Origin: Planctomycetota bacterium
GTDB lineage: Bacteria > Planctomycetota > SKW154
Direction: 5' to 3'
DNA length: 5,556 bases
Assembly: GCA_026418755.1 (NCBI GenBank)
Contig: JAOAAR010000146.1
Coordinates: forward strand, 1 to 5,556
Both the position numbers and the translations under genes were made by a program. The notes beneath the pieces were generated by a model, which saw only the letters and a list, made by a program, of their open reading frames with translations, was not told the origin of the DNA and ran no database searches. The stretch's first letter is position 1; each line of letters starts with the position of its first letter. Shown here one piece after another: positions 1-5,556 of the stretch.

Positions 1-1
1 C

Positions 2-1945
2 TGCATTCGTGCGTATCCGAGCGTCAAAGAGATTCCTGATGCGATTGATGTTGCCCACATTGTTATTCCTGCCAATCTTGTGCCGCAAGCGGTTCGCGAA
101 TGCGGTGAGAAGGGGGTGAAAGTAGTTATCATCAATTCTGCTGGATTCAAGGAGGTGGGTGCTGAGGGTGCTGCTCTTGAAGACGAGGTGGTTAAGATTG
201 CAAAGGAATATAGGGTTCGAGTCCTCGGTCCTAACTGCCAGGGTATCATCAACTCTGATGCTTCCGTGCGTGCGTATTGCAATTTTACATTCACATATCC
301 GAAGGAAGGGAACATTTCGATTGTGGCGCAGTCAGGCGGAGTAGGAGAGGTGCTCAACCAGCGTTTGGATGAGTTGGGTATCGGTGTGCGGATGTATGCG
401 TCAAACGGGAACGCCTGCGATATTTCTATTCCTGAGATAATCTCTTTCTGGGGTGATGACGAGAAAACAAGAGTCATAATCGTTCATATTGAGAACTTGT
501 CGGATCCGAAGGGGTTTCTGGAGCGCGTAAGTAAAGTGACTCGTAAAAAGCCTGTTCTTGCAATGAAGACTGGCAGGACTGTGGAAGGCTCAAAAGCGGT
601 GGCGTCGCATACGGGTGGACTTGCCGGGGGAGAGGACAGAGTGACAGAAGCGTTGCTTGATAAGTGCGGTTGTGTGGTTTTTCGTGATGAAGAGGAGTTA
701 TGTCAAGCAGCGATTGCTTTCAGTAAGCAGCCGATTCCGAGAGGTGGGAGGGTCGGTATGCTCACCAATACCGGCGGTCCCGCGATTATCGCAACAGATG
801 AACTCATTGAGGCGGGGTTGACGATGCCTGCTTTAAGCGAGGAGTCACAGAAGAGGTTGCGGCAGACTCTCTATCCTGCTGCTGTGGTCTCCAATCCTGT
901 TGATGTTTTAGCGACGGGCACCCCAGAGCATTGGGAGGTAGCCGTTGATACACTTATCAAGGATGAGAATATAGATTCTGTGCTTATCAATTTTGTCACG
1001 CCATTTTTCGTGGATACTGTTTCTTGCGCTAAGAAATTCGCTGCTAAGGCGCCTGAGGCGTTTGATTCGCTTAAACCACTCATTATGTGTGTTATGACCG
1101 ACAGGAGGAAGTGGACAGAAACTCTCCGCATAATCAATTCGGCGAACATTCCTGAGTATGAATTTCCCGAGACAGCGGCGAAGGCGCTGATTGCAATGAC
1201 TCGTTACTCTGAAATTTTGAGCCGTCCTCTTGAGACGCCGCGCAGGTTTGAGGATGTGAAAAAGGAGAAGGTTGAGAGGATACTCTCTCTCGCTTTAAAG
1301 GAGAAGAGGACTCTCTTGACGCAGGCGGAAGGGTTTGAGGTTCTTTCTGCGTATGGGATAAGGACGGCGAAATGGGCGTCTGTCGGAGGCAAAAAGGATT
1401 TGGATGCTGCTTCGGATGCGGTGGGCTTTCCCGCAGTGCTGAAAGTTGATGACCCGAAGGAGGCTCTTCACAAGAGTGAAAAAGGCGCCCTCATTCTTGA
1501 CATAAAGGATAAGTCTTCGCTCAAAAGAGCAGCAGACCGTCTTTGGACTCAGTTTTCTCCCAACACTCCTCTCCTTCTTCAAGAGATGATAGATGCTGAA
1601 CGAGAAGTGATTATAGGAGCACTCTGGTCGCCTGGAGATGTCCACCTCATTATGTTCGGGGCAGGAGGAGTTGCAGCGGAGTTACTCCGTGATGTTTCAT
1701 TCTGTGTTGCGCCTGTGACGCCGTTTGAGGCAAAACGGATGATTTCGCGAATAAAACTTGCACCGCTTCTGTCGGGCTTCCGCAAATACGCACCAGCAGA
1801 TACCAGCAGCCTCGCTGAAATGGTGGAGCGGCTTTCTATTCTTGTTTCTCATTTTCCTCAGATTAAGGAGTTGGATGTCAATCCTGTTAAAGTCCCTGCA
1901 GAGCCAAAAACCCCTGTCGCTGTTGATGTACGCATCATAATATGA
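2..1945 (+). CDS. ADP-forming acyl-CoA synthetase, fused alpha/beta, 5'-truncated by window
   Basis: This is the 3' part (647 codons, TGA stop) of a fused acyl-CoA synthetase (NDP-forming), which interconverts acyl-CoA + ADP + Pi with acid + CoA + ATP in the cytoplasm. Residues are counted from the first full codon. Residues 1 to about 85 are the end of the CoA-binding Rossmann domain, including GPNCQG at 76-81. The succinyl-CoA-ligase-like domains follow, with IVAQSGGVGE (107-116), the KTGRT...SHTG segment whose His203 matches the conserved, presumably phosphorylated alpha histidine, TNTGGPA (255-261) and NPVDV. From about 430 comes the ATP-grasp beta domain, with LHKSEKG (conserved beta His490), FGAGG and a C-terminal ELDVNP. 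Fused members are usually about 700 residues, so roughly 50 N-terminal residues are missing. The GTG at 80 is not the start, because the frame is open upstream and encodes conserved Rossmann sequence (AYPSVKEIPDAIDVAHIVIP). The substrate acid cannot be told from sequence. The family call is firm. Confidence 0.93.
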   Translation, partial: CIRAYPSVKEIPDAIDVAHIVIPANLVPQAVRECGEKGVKVVIINSAGFKEVGAEGAALEDEVVKIAKEYRVRVLGPNCQGIINSDASVRAYCNFTFTYPKEGNISIVAQSGGVGEVLNQRLDELGIGVRMYASNGNACDISIPEIISFWGDDEKTRVIIVHIENLSDPKGFLERVSKVTRKKPVLAMKTGRTVEGSKAVASHTGGLAGGEDRVTEALLDKCGCVVFRDEEELCQAAIAFSKQPIPRGGRVGMLTNTGGPAIIATDELIEAGLTMPALSEESQKRLRQTLYPAAVVSNPVDVLATGTPEHWEVAVDTLIKDENIDSVLINFVTPFFVDTVSCAKKFAAKAPEAFDSLKPLIMCVMTDRRKWTETLRIINSANIPEYEFPETAAKALIAMTRYSEILSRPLETPRRFEDVKKEKVERILSLALKEKRTLLTQAEGFEVLSAYGIRTAKWASVGGKKDLDAASDAVGFPAVLKVDDPKEALHKSEKGALILDIKDKSSLKRAADRLWTQFSPNTPLLLQEMIDAEREVIIGALWSPGDVHLIMFGAGGVAAELLRDVSFCVAPVTPFEAKRMISRIKLAPLLSGFRKYAPADTSSLAEMVERLSILVSHFPQIKELDVNPVKVPAEPKTPVAVDVRIII

Positions 1946-2062
1946 TGGTCTCCGAAAAGCATCTTACGGTTTCTGAGTGAGATAGACCGTCACTTTTCAG
2001 GGTAACCGCCCAATATGGGTTAATAGACTCAACCTATCGAGTTCTCTTTCTGAAGAGCAGTC
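1946..2062. other. Convergent intergenic spacer with weak hairpins; no clear terminator
   Basis: These 117 bases separate the stop of the acyl-CoA synthetase from the stop of the last lipoprotein gene, so both transcripts should end here. I see three small inverted repeats. ACGGTTT pairs with AGACCGT at 1966-1990 (7 bp including one G-T, 11-base loop) and is followed on the plus strand by CACTTTTC. CCCA-ATA-TGGG lies at 2009-2019, and CTCTT-TCTG-AAGAG at 2044-2057. None has the GC-rich stem plus long T run of a classic intrinsic terminator. The first is the best plus-strand candidate but is weak. Rho-dependent ending, or ending inside the opposing gene, is equally possible. Confidence 0.3.
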
Positions 2063-2533
2063 CTATTTTTCCTTTTCCTTGCTGTTTTCGGAGCGTTTAA
2101 GTATCTCTTCAGTCTCCTTTTCGCTTTTCTTTTCCAGGTCGTAGGCGATTTTCTCTTCGTTCAACTTCGAGAGTTCTGGCTCTACACGCGATGAAAGGTC
2201 TCTCAAAGTTTCGTCTGCAGGAGACTTCTCCAACCGCTTCCGAATTTCGTCTCGGGCTTCTTGCAATGCAGAAATGGCTTTAAGAAGAAGTTCATAGTCG
2301 AATTGATTCTGCAGAATCCGTTTTCTGTAGAACTCATCCCGCAAAGCAAGGGCATCTGTTACCATTTTTCCGATGTCTGGAGTAATCTTTGTCGGCTGCT
2401 CTTTAACAGGTGGGGTAGGAGTTGTTGGGGTTTCGGTTTTGGGGGCGGTTGTTGCTTGAGAAGGTTCATCTTTTGGAGCCGATGAGCAGCCAAAAAGAGA
2501 TAGCATAAAAACAACAAACAAGCAGAAACGCAT
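2063..2533 (-). CDS. Small lipoprotein with Pro/Thr-rich linker and charged helical C-terminus, family unknown
   Basis: A 156-residue predicted lipoprotein. The N-terminus is a short hydrophobic signal peptide ending in the lipobox LFGC, with lipidated Cys16. The residue after Cys is Ser, not Asp, so by the E. coli rule it would go to the outer membrane. Residues 17-52 are a Pro/Thr/Lys-rich, probably extended linker. Residues 53-156 are rich in Glu, Lys, Arg and Leu with no Gly-rich or catalytic motif, and look helical, possibly coiled coil. The last 20 or so residues are almost all charged. ATG was chosen because GAGGAGGTG sits just upstream and the signal peptide starts there. The gene is the last of four on the minus strand, 31 bases after the other lipoprotein gene. 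I do not recognise the family. A scaffold or tether for the peptidase pair is possible but is only inference from position. Confidence 0.85.
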   Translation of the reverse strand: MRFCLFVVFMLSLFGCSSAPKDEPSQATTAPKTETPTTPTPPVKEQPTKITPDIGKMVTDALALRDEFYRKRILQNQFDYELLLKAISALQEARDEIRKRLEKSPADETLRDLSSRVEPELSKLNEEKIAYDLEKKSEKETEEILKRSENSKEKEK

Positions 2534-2538
2534 AATAA

Positions 2539-2547
2539 CACCTCCTC
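2539..2547 (-). promoter_or_regulatory. Strong ribosome binding site of the 156-residue lipoprotein gene
   Basis: On the minus strand the sequence GAGGAGGTG, nearly a full match to the anti-Shine-Dalgarno, ends 5 bases before the ATG at 2533-2531. It fixes the start and argues that the gene is translated on its own account within the operon. Confidence 0.8.
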
Positions 2548-2564
2548 AAAGTTTCATTTCAAAT

Positions 2565-2999
2565 CTATTTTATCAGTCCTCGCTCGCTTTCGATTTCGCG
2601 CTGGACTTGTTCGAGCGGAGCGGTTATTGTTGCAATCAATCTCGCTACATCGGCACTACCAGTTGCGTCAAAAATCTTTTTCGCTTCATTTAGCGCTTGC
2701 AAATAATAGGACTTTGCCTCTTCTCTTAACTGAACGCGGCGTGTGTAGTCCTCTTTCTTCGTTAGTGGCTCAAACTTTACTCTTTTCTTTTCTCCTTCCT
2801 CGAAGAGGAGTTCTGCGTAACGGACCTGATTGAAGTAATCGGTGGAGAGGCTGGGGTAACGGCTCAAAAAGTCATTGGTTGAGCGGATGACCATCCATTT
2901 TGGTTCTTCTGTTTCGGACTTTTTCTCGCTTTCGTCTCCTGTCGAAGCACATCCAAAAAGCGTAATGAGGACTGTCGCAAAAACGAAGGACTTATTCAT
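2565..2999 (-). CDS. Small lipoprotein with helical C-terminal region, family unknown
   Basis: A 144-residue predicted lipoprotein. The signal peptide (Asn-Lys-Ser then a hydrophobic stretch) ends in lipobox LFGC with Cys17. The +2 residue is Ala, which suggests outer-membrane sorting by the E. coli rule. Residues 18-34 are a short acidic/Lys linker. Residues 35-144 have alternating charged and hydrophobic positions and are probably all helical. They include a stretch around 85-113 rich in Arg, Glu, Ala and Tyr that resembles a helical repeat, though I cannot confirm a TPR. There is no catalytic motif and no family I recognise. The gene starts 16 bases after the stop of the inactive M16 gene and precedes the second lipoprotein gene by 31 bases, so it is very likely co-transcribed with both. 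The lipobox matches the second lipoprotein's exactly, but the bodies show only faint similarity. Confidence 0.85.
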   Translation of the reverse strand: MNKSFVFATVLITLFGCASTGDESEKKSETEEPKWMVIRSTNDFLSRYPSLSTDYFNQVRYAELLFEEGEKKRVKFEPLTKKEDYTRRVQLREEAKSYYLQALNEAKKIFDATGSADVARLIATITAPLEQVQREIESERGLIK

Positions 3000-3002
3000 A
3001 AA

Positions 3003-3011
3003 CCACCTCCT
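3003..3011 (-). promoter_or_regulatory. Strong ribosome binding site of the 144-residue lipoprotein gene
   Basis: Read on the minus strand, AGGAGGTGG lies just before the ATG at 2999-2997, within the 16-base gap after the M16 stop codon (TAG at 3018-3016). It supports the chosen start and leaves no room for a separate promoter in the gap. Confidence 0.8.
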
Positions 3012-3015
3012 ATTA

Positions 3016-4464
3016 CTACTTCTTCTTATTACTCTCGCATTCGTTCACATCAAATAATGAGGAGACTTCTTGTATTTTGGCGCTCGGAAAACTCTTTTTC
3101 AAGTCATTTTTTAGACTGCTCACTTCGCCGACCAGCACCGCCACCAGTGCGTCTGTATTGATAAACTTCGCCGCCGCATCCACGATCACATCAGGCGTGA
3201 AGTTGCGCACTCTGTCGCAGTATTTCAGGAGATAATCATCGGCAAAACCATAGAATTTGAGCCAGACAAGTTCTTCCAATGCTCGCTCTTTTTCGGCGAA
3301 ACGGAAGACAAAGGAGTTCACGAAATGCTCTTTGGCGCATCTCATAGCGTCTTCGCTGGGGAACGCTGTCTTGGCTATGCGTAACTGCTCCACCATCAGT
3401 CGAAGAGATTCGACTGCGGTCTCTGTTTTTGTTTGTGCTCCTGCATAGAAGATTCCTGCTTTCGAACAAGGCTGATAAGTGGCATAAGCAGAATATGCCA
3501 GTCCGTATTCATTCCGCACTTTCAGATTCACTCTCGTTAAAAGCAGATACTCAAGAAAGTCAAGAGAAGGACGCTCAGGGTGAGTCCTCTCGGCACTCAA
3601 CGCTCCGACAAGAACTACAGTCTGTTCCAACCCTTTCCGCTCGTAAAGGATGATTCTCATTCCTGTCTTCTCTTCTGCTTTCACATCGGGTATCTTTTCC
3701 CCTTCCCCCTCGGCACTCCATTTTCCAAACAGTTCTTTAACGAATGCGATAGAAGACTCGTTAACAGGTCCTGTGAGTCCGATGAATGCGTTTTTGGGGC
3801 GGAGCCATTTTTTATGCCAGGAGACGAGGTCTTCTCGCTCAATCTTTGAAATTGTATCGGGAAGGCCGTCCACGGGATTGGCGAAAGCGGAGTTTGAATA
3901 AAGGGCTCTTTTGAAGAGCAGTGTGGCGATGTTGGCTGAGTTCTCGTACACTCTTTTCAGGTTTTCAATGAAGACCGCTTTTCGAGACTTGAGTGCTTCG
4001 GAGTCGAACTTCGGTTTTGTGAGAATGTCAAAGAGGAGGCGAGATGCGTTTTCGAACTCTTCTGGCAGTGCTGACAGAGAGAAAGTAATATGCTCTGTTG
4101 AGGAGTTGAAAGAGAAATATGCGCCGAGAGAGTCGAGCCGTTCGTCCAATTCATCTGCTGACAGAGATGCGCAGCCTCCTGACTTAAGCATCTCGACGGA
4201 AAAAGCGCTTAACCCTAACTTGTCAGGCGGGTCTGTCATTGAGCCGCCTCGGAAGATGATGAAGAGTTTTATGAGTGGAGTCTCGGAATCGGGAAGGAGA
4301 AACAATGTAGCGCCGTTTTGCAGATGTTCTTCCTTTACCGAGGGAGGCGAGAAGTTCAGCGGTTTCACATCAATATCCTCGGGGCGCCGAGGAAACTCAT
4401 CTGCAGAAAGAAGCGAGGTGAAGAGCAGAACAGACAGAGAAACAAGACTTACTTCTCTCCTCAC
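3016..4464 (-). CDS. M16-family peptidase-like protein, catalytically inactive subunit, exported
   Basis: A 482-residue secreted protein with the two-lobe fold of the M16B (processing-peptidase-like) family. The start is GTG at 4464. GGAGG sits 7 bases upstream, it overlaps the previous stop as GTGA, and a signal peptide begins there (hydrophobic residues 7-20, likely cleavage after LSA at 21). The frame is open back to a TTG at 4587, but that extension is Arg/Ser-rich, would bury the signal peptide and overlaps the previous gene. Where active members have HxxEH (GLAHFLEHM), this one reads GLSAFSVEM at 84-92, so both His and the catalytic Glu are lost. A Glu (167) is kept near the third-ligand position. 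The C lobe (about 205-400) keeps R317-x6-Y324 within VRNEYGLAYSAYATY, matching the Arg/Tyr pair used by M16 enzymes to hold substrate. It is the probable non-catalytic partner of the upstream peptidase. Confidence 0.9.
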   Translation of the reverse strand: MRREVSLVSLSVLLFTSLLSADEFPRRPEDIDVKPLNFSPPSVKEEHLQNGATLFLLPDSETPLIKLFIIFRGGSMTDPPDKLGLSAFSVEMLKSGGCASLSADELDERLDSLGAYFSFNSSTEHITFSLSALPEEFENASRLLFDILTKPKFDSEALKSRKAVFIENLKRVYENSANIATLLFKRALYSNSAFANPVDGLPDTISKIEREDLVSWHKKWLRPKNAFIGLTGPVNESSIAFVKELFGKWSAEGEGEKIPDVKAEEKTGMRIILYERKGLEQTVVLVGALSAERTHPERPSLDFLEYLLLTRVNLKVRNEYGLAYSAYATYQPCSKAGIFYAGAQTKTETAVESLRLMVEQLRIAKTAFPSEDAMRCAKEHFVNSFVFRFAEKERALEELVWLKFYGFADDYLLKYCDRVRNFTPDVIVDAAAKFINTDALVAVLVGEVSSLKNDLKKSFPSAKIQEVSSLFDVNECESNKKK

Positions 4465-5555
4465 CTCTCTTCCTCCATGTGGACTACGCTCATATTCGAC
4501 ACTTTGAAATAACGATTTGCGACTCTCTTTATGTCTTCTTTCGTCACTTTCCGTATATTCTCCTCCATTCGATGGATGAATCGCCAATCGCCTGCGACTG
4601 TCTGGTAGTACCCCAACTGATAAGCGATTCCTCCATTTGTGTCGATTGAGGATGCGATTCCAAAGAGGGACTTTTTTTTCGCCTTTTCCAGTTCAGAGTC
4701 AGAGACTCCTTCTTTTTTGAGTCGTTCCAGTTCGGCGATAATAGCTGCTTCGACCTCGGCGTTGCTACGCTCTGACACTGGCGTAGCACGGATGATGAAA
4801 AGGTCAGGGTGTTTTGAATCGCGGTTCCAGCAGTTCACATCAGTGGCGAATTTTTTCTCTTTAACGAGCGTTTTATAGAGACGGGAAGAGTGTCCGTGAG
4901 AAAGGATGAGCGTGAGCAGTTCAAGAGGGGCAAAGTCGGGATGGGTGGACTCAGGGCGATGGAATGCGATGGAGAGCCGTTTTTTGAAAGGTGCGCGGAT
5001 GATGGAGCGGCGCTCGCTGTTCTGTTCAGGTTCGACCGCTTTGAGGCGGGGTGGTACATCGGCTGGGTTCTCAATGTCTCCGAAATACTTTTGAACTAAT
5101 GTAAAGACTTCTTCAGGCTTAACTCCGCCTACTACTACTGCCACCGCATTCCTCGGAACATAATAGCGCTTGATGTGAGCGTATAACGCCTCGGGGTCTG
5201 CGAATCTGATGTCACGGCGGAAACCGATAATAGGTCGCCTGTAAGGGTGCTCGATGAACGCAATCGCACGCAACTCGGCATAGACTCTTCCCCACGCTGA
5301 GTCGAAAACTGTCCAACGCATCTCTTCGAGAATCACATCTCGCTCTGTGTAGAACTCGCGAAAAACAGGATTCTTGAGTCTGTCTCTTTCTACCCATGCC
5401 CAGACTTCCAGACGATTGGCAGGGAGTGAGTAATGATACTCTGTGTAATCAAACGAGGTAGAGGCGTTGATTTCGGTGGCGCCGTGCATTTCCAGAACAT
5501 CCCACAACTCCTTCTGGATTTGAATCTCTTGCAGTTTCCGCAGAACCGCTAGATA
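4461..5555 (-). CDS. M16-family zinc peptidase, catalytic-type subunit, 5'-truncated by window
   Basis: The last 364 codons of an M16 peptidase; the frame stays open to the window edge, so the start, any signal peptide and HxxEH lie outside. TTG at 5507 is internal. Residues are counted from 5555. The segments INASTSFDYTEYHYSLPANR and NPVFREFYTERDVILEEM (62-79) are typical of a bacterial M16 subfamily in which the zinc motif lies well upstream. Glu78 aligns with the third zinc ligand. HPYRRPIIG (103-111) follows, then the C lobe from about 119 (ADPEALYAHIKRYYVPRNAV), with GHSSRLYKTLVKEK at 221-234. The C-lobe Arg/Tyr pair is not evident: VKEKKFAT stands where RxxxxxxY is expected. Its activity is inferred from the retained Glu region, since HxxEH cannot be seen. 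It is first of the visible operon and overlaps the inactive M16 gene by 4 bases. Periplasmic location is inferred from its exported partner. Confidence 0.9.
   Translation of the reverse strand, partial: YLAVLRKLQEIQIQKELWDVLEMHGATEINASTSFDYTEYHYSLPANRLEVWAWVERDRLKNPVFREFYTERDVILEEMRWTVFDSAWGRVYAELRAIAFIEHPYRRPIIGFRRDIRFADPEALYAHIKRYYVPRNAVAVVVGGVKPEEVFTLVQKYFGDIENPADVPPRLKAVEPEQNSERRSIIRAPFKKRLSIAFHRPESTHPDFAPLELLTLILSHGHSSRLYKTLVKEKKFATDVNCWNRDSKHPDLFIIRATPVSERSNAEVEAAIIAELERLKKEGVSDSELEKAKKKSLFGIASSIDTNGGIAYQLGYYQTVAGDWRFIHRMEENIRKVTKEDIKRVANRYFKVSNMSVVHMEEER
4472..4476 (-). promoter_or_regulatory. Ribosome binding site deciding the GTG start of the inactive M16 gene
   Basis: GGAGG on the minus strand lies inside the last codons of the upstream M16 gene, 7 bases before GTG 4464-4462. 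That GTG shares the GTGA overlap with the upstream TGA (4463-4461). Together they suggest translational coupling and roughly equal output of the two subunits. Confidence 0.75.
4671..4679 (-). other. Run of eight A with in-frame A-AAA-AAG slippery heptamer
   Basis: Within the codons for Lys-Lys-Lys (residues 293-295 of the catalytic-type M16 fragment), the minus strand reads AAA AAA AAG. Its last seven bases form A-AAA-AAG in the zero frame, the classic bacterial -1 slippery sequence, as in dnaX. The -1 frame has no stop from here to the start of the next M16 gene and would fuse the two. Upstream there is no strong Shine-Dalgarno at the usual 10-14 bases, and downstream I see only a weak TCCTC/GAGGA pairing. 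The motif itself is certain; its use is doubtful. Confidence 0.3.
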
Positions 5556-5556
5556 T

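Noticed and set aside
80..82. GTG as the start of the acyl-CoA synthetase gene
   Set aside because: The frame is open to the window edge and the upstream codons encode conserved Rossmann-domain sequence, so the gene simply begins outside the window.
871..1785. Several minus-strand open frames of 62 to 116 codons
   Set aside because: They are antisense to well-conserved acyl-CoA synthetase domains and have no recognisable motifs or start signals of their own.
3911..4507. A 198-codon open frame on the plus strand
   Set aside because: It lies wholly antisense to the M16 coding region, is Ser/Arg-rich, shows no domain or good ribosome site, and is best explained as a shadow of the real gene's codon use.
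4464..4587. TTG at 4587 as the start of the inactive M16 gene
   Set aside because: It would add 41 unconserved-looking residues ahead of a clear signal peptide and overlap the previous gene by over 120 bases. The GTG at 4464 has a well-placed GGAGG.
4624..4661. Direct repeat GGAATCGC (4654-4661 and 4624-4631, minus strand)
   Set aside because: Only 8 bases, two copies, inside conserved coding sequence; most likely chance.
5505..5507. TTG at 5507 as the start of the catalytic-type M16 gene
   Set aside because: The frame continues upstream to the window edge, and the protein would lack the zinc-binding N-terminal lobe if it began here.

Overview
The window holds five protein genes in two convergent blocks and no RNA gene, mobile element or CRISPR array that I can see. 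It is moderate in GC and densely coded. Two proteins carry lipoprotein signal peptides and one carries a Sec-type signal peptide. That points to a bacterium, probably one with an outer membrane. The Shine-Dalgarno sites are strong (AGGAGGTG-like) and arginine codons AGA/AGG are used freely. ADP-forming acyl-CoA synthetases are common in archaea, anaerobes and many uncultured bacterial phyla. I cannot name the taxon.

Left block, plus strand (2-1945): the 3' part of a fused alpha/beta ADP-forming acyl-CoA synthetase. Its N-terminal codons lie before the window. It would interconvert acyl-CoA, ADP and Pi with free acid, CoA and ATP. A 117-base convergent spacer follows, with only weak hairpins.

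Right block, minus strand (5555 down to 2063): four closely spaced genes read as one operon. In order of transcription they are a catalytic-type M16 zinc peptidase subunit (5' end outside the window), a second M16 protein whose zinc motif is destroyed, and two small lipoproteins of no family I recognise. The two M16 genes overlap by 4 bases (GTGA). The other gaps are 16 and 31 bases, and each downstream gene has its own strong ribosome binding site.

The most interesting point is how the M16 pair divides its active-site residues. The first protein keeps the region around the third zinc ligand (ERDVILEEM) but lacks the C-lobe Arg/Tyr pair. The second has AFSVE where HxxEH should be, yet keeps R-x6-Y in its C lobe. 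This is the pattern expected of an obligate heterodimeric M16 protease. The two lipoproteins may be its membrane partners or substrates, which is inference from gene order only. A canonical A-AAA-AAG slippery heptamer near the end of the first M16 gene opens, in the -1 frame, directly into the second gene. It is worth a check but is probably fortuitous.
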